Source: Cronobacter malonaticus LMG 23826 (GTDB lineage Bacteria > Pseudomonadota > Gammaproteobacteria > Enterobacterales > Enterobacteriaceae). Taken from it: DNA of 64,000 nucleotides. The stretch covers positions 1,674,001 through 1,738,000 of the forward strand of contig NZ_CP013940.1 of NCBI RefSeq assembly GCF_001277215.2. The letters are read 5' to 3'. Numbering within the stretch: position 1 is the first letter of the stretch; the number at the start of each line of letters is the position of its first letter. A program made the position numbers and the translations under genes. The notes beneath the pieces are model-generated. The model was not told where the DNA came from. It made no database searches and worked only from the letters and a program-made list of their open reading frames with translations. Below are positions 7,900 through 14,086 of this stretch, one piece after another.

Positions 7900-7928
7900 C
7901 AGAAAAGAAAATCCCCGCCGAAGCGGAG
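7900..7928 (-). terminator. Terminator of the leftward two-gene unit
   Basis: Read on the minus strand, CTCCGC-TTCG-GCGGGG forms a six-base-pair stem with a UUCG tetraloop, followed by ATTTTCTTTT. It lies 20 bases after the stop of the small HTH gene. Confidence 0.75.
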
Positions 7929-7947
7929 AACATCTTAACTTGGTTGG

Positions 7948-8103
7948 TTATGGGACATCTCTTCGCGGACTGTAAATCTTCCCGTTGAGCACTATGCACC
8001 CCATGCTAATCCACTTAGTAACCTGTTGAGGTAGCACTCCACACGCTAAGGCGAAATCAGCCTGGCTCGGGAAGTTCTTCTCAATGTACTCTTTGATCGG
8101 CAT
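7948..8103 (-). CDS. Small HTH (Cro-like) phage protein, 51 aa
   Basis: 51 residues with a helix-turn-helix pattern SQADFALACGVLPQQVTKWI (about 13-32) and a C-terminal GKIYSPRR strand, as in small phage Cro/YdaS-like DNA-binding proteins. It runs against the late operon, directly after the 63-aa gene, and has its own terminator. It may regulate a phage or host promoter (inference). Confidence 0.6.
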   Translation of the reverse strand: MPIKEYIEKNFPSQADFALACGVLPQQVTKWISMGCIVLNGKIYSPRRDVP

Positions 8104-8112
8104 AGTCGCAGA

Positions 8113-8304
8113 TCAAAACTCAGCGAAACATTTTTCGACGAATCGCTCGCTTTCTTCGTCAACTGAAATTGCTTCATCAAACGCCACGTCATAACCGAGA
8201 GACTCGGCCTTGCGCTGAACGAAAGCGAAAAACTCTTTCGCTTCCTCCTTGCTCATGTCGAAACGTGAATCCGGTGCGTAGGTGTTAATGGTGATAGTAG
8301 TCAT
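8113..8304 (-). CDS. Phage protein of unknown function, 63 aa
   Basis: The ATG at 8304 follows AGAGGGAAC, a good ribosome site; the longer frame from 8343 lacks one. The acidic product begins MTTITINTYAPDSRFDMSKE and has a helical middle rich in Glu. It is paired with the downstream HTH gene, nine bases away, in a small leftward operon inserted in the late region. Confidence 0.6.
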   Translation of the reverse strand: MTTITINTYAPDSRFDMSKEEAKEFFAFVQRKAESLGYDVAFDEAISVDEESERFVEKCFAEF

Positions 8305-8390
8305 GATGTTCCCTCTTGTTAAGATGAACTCATCATAAGCCATTTTGGTTTATAAGGCGTGATTTGAATCATGACTTCACACAAATTTTA

Positions 8391-8414
8391 AGGCTCGCTT
8401 CGGCGGGCCTTTTT
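8391..8414 (+). terminator. Rightward intrinsic terminator before the lysis genes
   Basis: AGGCTCGC-TTCG-GCGGGCCT followed by TTTT. Late transcription must pass it, so it is consistent with an antiterminated late operon. Confidence 0.7.
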
Positions 8415-8515
8415 CGTATTAGGCCACAGGCAATCAATCACAGATGAACCCTCGCATCCAATGCCTCGCTGGCCTTTCCTAACTACACCACAGCACTTCC
8501 TATCGGAGGTGTGAG

Positions 8516-8761
8516 ATGTCACATATGAGCAAATTAGCTTCTGGCGCAGCTTATGGCGCATCTGCCGGGACGGTGGCTAATGGGTTGTTGACCCGGCTAA
8601 GTCCTGACGAGTGGAGCGCAGTAGGCGTTATCGCCGGTATTGTCGTGGCGCTACTGACGTTCGGTATCAACTGGTATTACAAACGCAAAACCACGCTGGC
8701 GCAGATACAGGCGTATGAGCGATGGCCTTCCGCAGCCGGGCAGTTATCAAAGGAGGACTAA
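8516..8761 (+). CDS. Class II (S21-type) pinholin with two possible starts
   Basis: 81 residues, two hydrophobic segments (about 8-26 and 35-53: VGVIAGIVVALLTFGINWYY) and a basic tail, like the S21 holin family. Holins time lysis from the inner membrane; pinholins release SAR endolysins rather than passing them. The N-terminus MSHMSK has methionines at 1 and 4, matching S21, where the longer product is an antiholin. GGAGGT lies five bases before the first ATG. Followed at two bases by the SAR endolysin. Confidence 0.85.
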   Translation: MSHMSKLASGAAYGASAGTVANGLLTRLSPDEWSAVGVIAGIVVALLTFGINWYYKRKTTLAQIQAYERWPSAAGQLSKED

Positions 8762-8763
8762 CG

Positions 8764-9267
8764 ATGGCTATCCCGTCCTCACTGAGAAATAAACTGATTG
8801 CCGCAGCGGGTGCAGGTTCGATGGTCATCGCCACGATATTCATCGGTGGCAAGGATGGCGTAGAGGGTCGCAAGTATCAGGCCTACAAAGATGTCGCTGG
8901 CGTCTGGACTGTCTGCGACGGCCATACTGGCAACGACATCATTCGCGGTAAGACCTACACCGACAAAGAATGCGATCGGCTTTTATGGAAAGACCTGCAA
9001 CCAGCTAAAGCGACAGTAGACAGGCTGGTCAAGGTTCCGCTTAACGAATACCAGCGCGCCTCGCTTTACAGCTTCGTTTTCAACGTAGGCAGTGACGCCT
9101 TCGCTAAATCGACGCTTCTTCGCAAGCTGAACAAAGGCGACCAGGAAGGGGCGTGTGAAGAAATGCGCCGTTGGGTGTACGCAGGAAAGCAGAAATGGGC
9201 GGGCCTCGTTAATCGCCGAGAAATGGAAAGATCGCTTTGTATAGGCGATTTCGACGGAAAGAAATAA
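8764..9267 (+). CDS. SAR endolysin (lysozyme, GH24)
   Basis: 167 residues. A weakly hydrophobic Gly/Ala-rich N-terminal segment (about 9-28) with no cleavage site is a signal-anchor-release domain. The catalytic triad of T4-type lysozymes is present as E34-x8-D43-x5-T49. It hydrolyses the glycan of murein after release from the membrane. An AAAGGAGG site precedes ATG 8764. Pairing with a pinholin is the R21/S21 arrangement. Confidence 0.92.
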   Translation: MAIPSSLRNKLIAAAGAGSMVIATIFIGGKDGVEGRKYQAYKDVAGVWTVCDGHTGNDIIRGKTYTDKECDRLLWKDLQPAKATVDRLVKVPLNEYQRASLYSFVFNVGSDAFAKSTLLRKLNKGDQEGACEEMRRWVYAGKQKWAGLVNRREMERSLCIGDFDGKK

Positions 9268-9302
9268 ATCCCCTACAGCGCCATGCCCGGCGCTATCACG
9301 CA

Positions 9303-9405
9303 GAGCCTTTCAGAAACGAACCTTGGAGAATCACCGCTAAAGACGGCGGCCTCTCTGCGGGCGGTGCTTCTGGGCAACAAGGCTCGTTTTTTAAAGGTAA
9401 TACGC
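9303..9405 (+). repeat. Conserved RNA leader, copy A (before the HNH gene)
   Basis: Same element as 10451-10556. Starts GAGCCTTTCAGAAA. The outer stem is CGAACCTTG (9317-9325) with CAAGGCTCG (9378-9386), the inner stem AGAA/TTCT plus CACCGC/GCGGTG, and the apical region contains GGCGGCCTCTC. It ends AAAGGTAAT then the ATG of the HNH gene. Confidence 0.75.
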
Positions 9406-9939
9406 ATGAAAATATCTCAAGATCAACTAAAAGATAACTTCCATTTCCGCAATGATATCGGCCGATTCATATGGAAAGTCGCAAAAGGCTGGGTGAAGCC
9501 AGGAAGAATCGCTGGGACTTTAAATGAGGCTAGCGGGTATAGATACATCAAACTTAACGGTGTGCATTATCTCGAGCACAGAATGGTTTGGTTATTTACC
9601 CATGGTCGCCTACCAAAAGGCGAAATTGACCACATTAATGGCGATAAGCAAGACAACAGGATTGAAAACTTGCGGGAATGTACGCGTTCGCAAAACGAGA
9701 TAAATAAGGGCTTGTCATCTGCAAATACAAGCGGATGCAAAGGTGTTAGCTGGCATGCGCAAAGCAAAAAATGGCGCGCCAGAATCAAGGTAAACAAAAA
9801 AGAAATACACCTTGGAACGTTCGAATGCAAGGCTGATGCTGATATGGCCTATAGGTCTTTCCTTGAAAGGACGCATGGTGATTTTTTAGCATCAGGGATG
9901 CGCTCCATGTGCCTGGCGGAAAGCGAAAATGACCTTTAA
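9406..9939 (+). CDS. HNH endonuclease with C-terminal AP2-like domain
   Basis: 177 residues. HRMVWLFTHGRLPKGEIDHINGDKQDNRIENLRE holds the HNH metal site (EIDHINGDKxDNRxxNL), and the C-terminus (GVSWHAQSKKWRARIKVNKKEIHLGTF) is an AP2/ERF-like DNA-binding module common in phage homing endonucleases. It sits between endolysin and Rz, splitting the lysis cassette, and its end overlaps Rz by 11 bases. The start at 9406 follows AAAGGTAAT of the conserved leader. Likely a mobile or free-standing homing gene. Confidence 0.87.
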   Translation: MKISQDQLKDNFHFRNDIGRFIWKVAKGWVKPGRIAGTLNEASGYRYIKLNGVHYLEHRMVWLFTHGRLPKGEIDHINGDKQDNRIENLRECTRSQNEINKGLSSANTSGCKGVSWHAQSKKWRARIKVNKKEIHLGTFECKADADMAYRSFLERTHGDFLASGMRSMCLAESENDL

Positions 9940-10393
9940 CTGGAGGCTCATTCTATTCGCCGTGATGGCTCTGCTACTGGCAATCGCTATTGTCATCGCC
10001 AGTCATTACCGGTCAGCGCTCACAGAAACGAAGGCATCTTTAACCAGGGTAAACCAAGAATTAAATCTGGCTAAAGACACTATCACAGATATGCAGACTC
10101 GCCAGCGCGATGTCGCAGCGCTCGACGCCAAGTACACACAGGAGCTTGCAGATGCTCAGAGCACTATCAATCAGCTTGAGCGCGATGTTGCTACTGGCAA
10201 GCGTCGGCTGCAGCTCAACGCAACCTGCGCTGCGAACGGAACGACCGGCACCGGCAGCCTGGGCGATGCTTCCACCGCCCGACTTACAGACTCCGCTCAA
10301 CGGGATTATTTCACCCTCAGAGAGCGAATCGAAACAGTGACCAAACAGGTTAACTATCTGCAGGACTACATCCGGCAGCAGTGCCTGAAGTAA
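9929..10393 (+). CDS. Rz: Rz inner-membrane spanin
   Basis: 154 residues with an N-terminal signal anchor (about 7-25) and a long periplasmic coiled coil (AKDTITDMQTRQRDVAALDAKY), ending in YIRQQC. It forms the spanin complex with Rz1 to fuse inner and outer membranes at the end of lysis. ATG 9929 lies within the end of the HNH gene. Confidence 0.88.
   Translation: MTFNWRLILFAVMALLLAIAIVIASHYRSALTETKASLTRVNQELNLAKDTITDMQTRQRDVAALDAKYTQELADAQSTINQLERDVATGKRRLQLNATCAANGTTGTGSLGDASTARLTDSAQRDYFTLRERIETVTKQVNYLQDYIRQQCLK
10152..10340 (+). CDS. Rz1: Rz1 outer-membrane lipoprotein spanin, nested in Rz
   Basis: 62 residues in the +1 frame inside Rz. Hydrophobic signal (ALSISLSAMLLLASVGC) ends in a lipobox-like cysteine, and the mature part is Pro-rich (RPAPAAWAMLPPPDLQTPL), the Rz1 signature. 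GGAG lies seven bases before the ATG at 10152. Confidence 0.87.
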   Translation: MLRALSISLSAMLLLASVGCSSTQPALRTERPAPAAWAMLPPPDLQTPLNGIISPSESESKQ

Positions 10394-10396
10394 CCG

Positions 10397-10421
10397 AGCC
10401 TCGCAATAGCGGGGCTTTTTT
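10397..10421 (+). terminator. Intrinsic terminator after Rz
   Basis: AGCCTCGC / GCGGGGCT eight-base-pair stem, AATA loop, six T residues. Confidence 0.75.
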
Positions 10422-10450
10422 ATGCGCTTCGCACGCGCAAACAATAACCC

Positions 10451-10556
10451 GAGCCTTTCAGAAAGCTGAGCCTGAGAACAACCGTTGGCATCATGGCGGC
10501 CTCTCGGGTGGCGGCTGTTCTGTGCGACAGGCTCATCTTCCTAAAAGGTAATTGTC
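10451..10556 (+). repeat. Conserved RNA leader, copy B (before the Rha/ANT gene)
   Basis: Starts GAGCCTTTCAGAAA as copy A. Outer stem TGAGCCTG (10467-10474) with CAGGCTCA (10528-10535); inner stem AGAACA with TGTTCT plus CCG with CGG; apical GGCGGCCTCTC. Ends AAAGGTAAT followed by the ATG. Stem sequences differ from copy A in a pairing-preserving way. Confidence 0.75.
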
Positions 10557-11261
10557 ATGAAAGAGATGATCTCGGTAGAGCGTGAAGTGTCCATGAGCAG
10601 CCTGGACTTCCTGAATAGCATTATTAACCCGGCTCGCGTCGAAGCCGGAGAAACCCCTCATGAGCCACGTAAGTTTCTGGCAAAAATTGAGGATGAGCTG
10701 GAGCTGGACGGAACCGGAAAAAAATTCCGGTTAAACAATAACCACACTCAAACAGCTTATTACGATCTCGACTTTGACCAGATGATGCTGGTAGGCATGA
10801 GAGAGTCAAAGGCTGTAAGGCGCTCAGTGCTGGCAAAGCTGAAAGTGATGCACGGCCCGCAGATTCCGCAGACGCTTCCCGAAGCACTTCGTCTCGCAGC
10901 AGACCTCGCAGAGCAGAATGCCCAACTGGAAAGCAAGCTCGCTATTGCCGCGCCTAAAGTCGAATTCGTTGATCACTACGTCGAGGCAACAGGCGCGATG
11001 GGCTTCCGAGAAGCAGCGAAACTGCTGAAGGTGAAAGAAACAGACTTCCGGTTGTTCCTGATTGAGCAGGGCATCATGTATCGCCTGGCCGGAAAACTGA
11101 CGCCGTATGCTCAGCATCTCGATGCTGGCCGCTTCACCATGAAAACCGGAGAGAACCAGAATAACGGCCATGCCTTCACTCAGGCCAAGTTCACTCCGCG
11201 TGGCATTCAGTGGGTAGCTGCATTGCTGGCAGGTCACGACCTCAATGACCAGGCAGCCTAA
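10557..11261 (+). CDS. Rha/ANT-type phage antirepressor-like regulator
   Basis: 234 residues. The N-terminal half (SSLDFLNSIINPARVEAGE, then YDLDFDQMMLVGMRESKAVRRSVL) is a Rha-type regulatory domain, and the C-terminal half (GFREAAKLLKVKETDFRLFLIEQGIMYRL to FTPRGIQWVAALL) is the KilAC/ANT domain of phage antirepressors. It may modulate lysogeny control. The C-terminus resembles the isolated chromosomal gene at 57010. It follows leader copy B. Confidence 0.85.
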   Translation: MKEMISVEREVSMSSLDFLNSIINPARVEAGETPHEPRKFLAKIEDELELDGTGKKFRLNNNHTQTAYYDLDFDQMMLVGMRESKAVRRSVLAKLKVMHGPQIPQTLPEALRLAADLAEQNAQLESKLAIAAPKVEFVDHYVEATGAMGFREAAKLLKVKETDFRLFLIEQGIMYRLAGKLTPYAQHLDAGRFTMKTGENQNNGHAFTQAKFTPRGIQWVAALLAGHDLNDQAA

Positions 11262-11300
11262 GAAGATGTGAGAGCCCCTTTCACAACGGCTTTCATCACA

Positions 11301-11322
11301 AGGCGCATTTGCGAGTGCGCCT
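11301..11322 (+). other. Seven-base-pair hairpin without T tract
   Basis: AGGCGCA pairs perfectly with TGCGCCT around an eight-base loop, between the Rha/ANT gene and the next small gene. No U-run, so not a standard terminator; may be a processing or stability element. Confidence 0.4.
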
Positions 11323-11361
11323 GATGATGATATTTTGATCACTGTTGAAACAGGAGGTCAT

Positions 11362-11604
11362 ATGTCAGGCGAATCAATCAGCATTAAAGAAGTTTATGAG
11401 TTAGCAAGGAAAATAATTCCTGAAGGCCATCTAGCTGTAGAAATTTGGGACATAGGGTTACGTTTTGTTTGGGAATCGGAGTCAAATAGCGGATCCGCTT
11501 TCCTGCAAGAGCCTCTCAACAAAATTTCTGCATCAACCATCTTAGGTTTTCTGGACGCTGAATTTAAAGAGCCTAATTACTCAGAAAATGGCTCAACACA
11601 CTAA
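11362..11604 (+). CDS. Phage protein of unknown function, 80 aa
   Basis: ATG 11362 follows AGGAGGTCAT, an optimal site; the upstream TTG at 11335 is not needed. Begins MSGESISIKEVYELARKIIP; acidic, AT-richer than its neighbours. No family recognised. Confidence 0.6.
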   Translation: MSGESISIKEVYELARKIIPEGHLAVEIWDIGLRFVWESESNSGSAFLQEPLNKISASTILGFLDAEFKEPNYSENGSTH

Positions 11605-11624
11605 CCGCCTTCGGGCGGTTTTTT
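11603..11624 (+). terminator. Intrinsic terminator
   Basis: AACCGCC-TTCG-GGCGGTT followed by T residues; begins within the stop codon of the preceding gene. Confidence 0.75.
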
Positions 11625-11636
11625 CTTGGGGCAAAC

Positions 11637-11837
11637 ATGGCTGAAACCTACCGCATCACCGTCAAAACCAAAACAGGCGAAACGCATGAAGGTCTGATGA
11701 AGCGATCTCAGCCAGAGATTATTAACGGCTTCATCGGCATTGCTCGCGAAGACGGCTCATGGGTATACCTGGCACCTGATAACGTGCAGGAGATGGAATA
11801 CGTGCCCGAGCCGGACAAAGGGGAACAAACATCGTAA
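11637..11837 (+). CDS. Small phage protein, 66 aa
   Basis: Predicted beta-rich (TYRITVKTKTGETHEG, then SWVYLAPDNVQEMEYV), as if a small SH3-like barrel. Lies ten bases before the terminase small subunit. Unassigned; it may serve packaging by position. Confidence 0.55.
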   Translation: MAETYRITVKTKTGETHEGLMKRSQPEIINGFIGIAREDGSWVYLAPDNVQEMEYVPEPDKGEQTS

Positions 11838-11846
11838 GGAATGACT

Positions 11847-12341
11847 ATGGCGACCGAATCAAAAACTGGCCGCCCTTCTGATTATCTACCAGAGGTGGCT
11901 GCTGACATCTGCTCACTGCTTGCCGATGGTGAAAGCCTGCGCAAGGTGTGTGAGCGTCCAGGCATGCCGAATAAGTCGACTGTCTTCCGCTGGCTTGCTC
12001 AGCATGAAGAGTTTCGCGACCAATACGCGAAAGCCACGGAGACGCGCGCCGACGCAATTTTCGAAGAGATGTTCGACATCGCTGATACGGTAGCTGAAGA
12101 GGCTGCCGCAGTAGGTAAGGCGCGGCTTCGAATTGATACCCGCAAGTGGGCACTGGCCCGAATGAACCCTAAGAAGTATGGCGACAAGGTCAGTCAGGAG
12201 ATCGACCACAAGTCTTCCGATGGCAGCATGACCCCTCAGCCAACAACCATTCAACTCGTACCGGTAGAGCCAACACATGAGCCAGACAGTACAGCTACCG
12301 ATACCGGCGAAACTGGCACCACTTTTCATAGCGCCGAATAA
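11847..12341 (+). CDS. terS: Terminase small subunit (Sf6 type)
   Basis: 164 residues. GRPSDYLPEVAADICSLLADGESLRKVCERPGMPNKSTVFRWLA is the HTH region of Sf6 gp1-type small terminases and is followed by a helical oligomerisation segment and a NPKKYGDK end. It recognises the pac site and feeds DNA to the large subunit. AAGGA lies six bases before ATG 11847. The C-terminus overlaps terL by 65 bases. Confidence 0.85.
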   Translation: MATESKTGRPSDYLPEVAADICSLLADGESLRKVCERPGMPNKSTVFRWLAQHEEFRDQYAKATETRADAIFEEMFDIADTVAEEAAAVGKARLRIDTRKWALARMNPKKYGDKVSQEIDHKSSDGSMTPQPTTIQLVPVEPTHEPDSTATDTGETGTTFHSAE

Positions 12342-13530
12342 GCGATATCGCTGCTCACATGGCGGGCGAGGTAGCGCAAAAACACGAACATTTGCACTAA
12401 TGACAGCCGTTAAGGCCTATCAGGCTGCCAGTAATGGTGAGTCAGGCGTCATTCTGTGCGCCCGTGAGTTTATGAACTCGCTGGAAGAGTCGAGCATGGA
12501 AGAGGTGAAGCAGGCCATCAGGGCCGTTCCATGGCTCGCTGCTAACTTCGATATCGGTGAAAAGTACATTCGCACGCTGGATAAGCGGGTGAGTTATGTG
12601 TTCTGCGGCCTCCGCCACAACCTCGACAGCATTAAGTCGAAAGCGCGCATCCTCCTGTGCTGGGTGGACGAAGCCGAGACAGTCAGCGAGGTAGCATGGC
12701 AGAAGCTTGACCCCACCGTGCGCGAGGATGGCTCTGAAATATGGGTTACCTGGAACCCTGAGCGCGATGGCAGCTCAACAGACAGGAGATTCCGCAAGGA
12801 AGTTGGAGATGACTGCATAACGGTCGAAATGAACTACCAGGACAACCCTTGGTTCCCTTCAGTACTTGAAGGCGTCAGAAAGAATGACCAGAAACGTCTC
12901 GACCCAGCAACTTACGCCTGGGTATGGGAAGGTGCTTACCTCGAAAACTCCGATAAACAGGTACTGGCTGGCAAATACCGAATAGCCGAATTCTCTGATG
13001 AACTGTGGAAAGAGGCAGAGCGCTTGTTCTTCGGTGCCGACTTCGGATTTGCTAAAGACCCGAACACGCTGGTTCGCTCCTTCATCCTGCACAACCGGCT
13101 GTACATCGAGTACGAGGCTTATGGGCAGCAAACTGAACTTGACCACATGCCAGCGCTTTACGACACCGTTCCGGGTGCGCGCGAATGGCCCATTAAGGCT
13201 GACTCAGCACGACCAGAGACAATCAGCTATCTCAAACGCCAGGGATTCAATATCTCCGCCGCTGATAAGTGGCAAGGCAGCGTAGAAGACGGCATAGCTC
13301 ATCTGCGAGGCTTTGACGAAATCATTATCCATCCACGATGCAAAAACGTCGCTCGTGAGGCTCGTATGTGGTCGTACAAGACCGACCGCATTACCGGTGA
13401 AGTGCTGCCTAAACTCGCTGATGGTGACGAGCATACATGGGATGCGATCCGCTACAGCCTCGACGGATACATCAAGCGTAAAGGTCAGATGGCCGGGATG
13501 ATGATTCCTAAGCGCCTGCAAGGGCGTTAA
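12277..13530 (+). CDS. terL: Terminase large subunit (PBSX/Sf6 type)
   Basis: 417 residues. The ATPase has Walker A GGRGSAKT at 29-36 and Walker B ILLCWVDEAE at 125-134; the RNase H-like nuclease begins near GADFGF (253-258). It is the packaging motor and headful nuclease. The start lies inside terS in another frame. Length fits the PBSX terminase family. Confidence 0.92.
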   Translation: MSQTVQLPIPAKLAPLFIAPNKRYRCSHGGRGSAKTRTFALMTAVKAYQAASNGESGVILCAREFMNSLEESSMEEVKQAIRAVPWLAANFDIGEKYIRTLDKRVSYVFCGLRHNLDSIKSKARILLCWVDEAETVSEVAWQKLDPTVREDGSEIWVTWNPERDGSSTDRRFRKEVGDDCITVEMNYQDNPWFPSVLEGVRKNDQKRLDPATYAWVWEGAYLENSDKQVLAGKYRIAEFSDELWKEAERLFFGADFGFAKDPNTLVRSFILHNRLYIEYEAYGQQTELDHMPALYDTVPGAREWPIKADSARPETISYLKRQGFNISAADKWQGSVEDGIAHLRGFDEIIIHPRCKNVAREARMWSYKTDRITGEVLPKLADGDEHTWDAIRYSLDGYIKRKGQMAGMMIPKRLQGR

Positions 13531-13539
13531 AATTCATAT

Positions 13540-13564
13540 GTGATGAATGCGTAGGCTGATACGC
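13540..13564 (+). repeat. Covarying hairpin element, copy 2
   Basis: GTGATGAAT then GCGTA / TACGC around loop GGCTGA. Lies just after terL. See copy 1 at 7734-7758. Confidence 0.65.
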
Positions 13565-13612
13565 CAAACCAGACCCTTTAAGGTCGGGAGTCAGGCAAGA
13601 CAAAGCCGATAA

Positions 13613-13804
13613 ATCCGGTGGCACGCCTCTGAACACGGAAAGGTCAAAACGACCGATTGGATCAGGGGGTTTTACTCGCGGGATGGCAATAAATATCACT
13701 GCTACTGCGGCCAGATCCCGGTGCTGCTCAACGACGACCACAACCTGTTCAACAAAGGCCTTGCGGAGAAGCTCGAAGAAGAGCGTAAGAGGTGGGTTAA
13801 GTAA
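13613..13804 (+). pseudogene. Coding-like frame without a start codon, coupled to the next gene
   Basis: The frame opens after a TAA at 13610 and runs 63 codons (HASEHGKVKTTDWIRGFYSR, then YHCYCGQIPVLLNDDHNLFN) to a TAA that overlaps the next ATG as TAATG. There is no ATG or TTG; the only GTG is at 13721. Composition looks coding. Either a gene that lost its 5' end, perhaps when the hairpin element arrived, or one with a rare start such as ATC. Confidence 0.4.
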
Positions 13805-14025
13805 TGATTTATCCTTTCGATGCCGCATACGCTCAGGAAGTCCTGCGAAAAAACTATGAGTATGCAGCAATGCTCAGCACCACACGGGAAAGGCTGGCGG
13901 CAAAAGCTCAGGGGCTTGTTAGTCACGACAGGCTGCTTGCCAATTGGGATTCTGAGACGGAGAAAGCCCACATCAGGAGCATAGCTCTTGATAGATATGG
14001 ATGCCTTACAAAAAACCCATCATGA
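13804..14025 (+). CDS. Phage protein of unknown function, 73 aa
   Basis: ATG overlaps the stop of the preceding frame. Helical (YAQEVLRKNYEYAAMLSTTRERLAA), possibly structural. Ends before a terminator. Confidence 0.6.
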   Translation: MIYPFDAAYAQEVLRKNYEYAAMLSTTRERLAAKAQGLVSHDRLLANWDSETEKAHIRSIALDRYGCLTKNPS

Positions 14026-14034
14026 ATTTTAACA

Positions 14035-14056
14035 GGTCGCTCCGGCGGCCTTTTTT
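14035..14056 (+). terminator. Intrinsic terminator before the portal gene
   Basis: GGTCGC-TCCG-GCGGCC with six T residues. Confidence 0.7.
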
Positions 14057-14086
14057 ATTGCCATAAATCCACCAACCGGATAAACC

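Larger units (their letters stand above)
7265..7900. other. Structured, largely non-coding late leader
   Basis: About 640 bases with no convincing gene. It holds three imperfect copies of GGAACAGGCAGCGTAACC (7289-7306, 7511-7528, 7536-7552), a tRNA-like fold (7643-7727), a covarying hairpin also found at 13540-13564 (7734-7758), and a multi-stem element (7764-7849). In other lambdoid phages this interval carries tRNAs or other accessory genes. Confidence 0.6.

Noticed and set aside
7858..7938. 26-codon Arg-rich frame MTGDQHRPPHIF...
   Set aside because: Although AGGAAA precedes it, its 3' part is the minus-strand terminator, which explains its composition.
7741..7938. 65-codon plus-strand frame across the structured RNA
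   Set aside because: Starts inside the repeated hairpin and runs through the stems and the terminator; no ribosome site.
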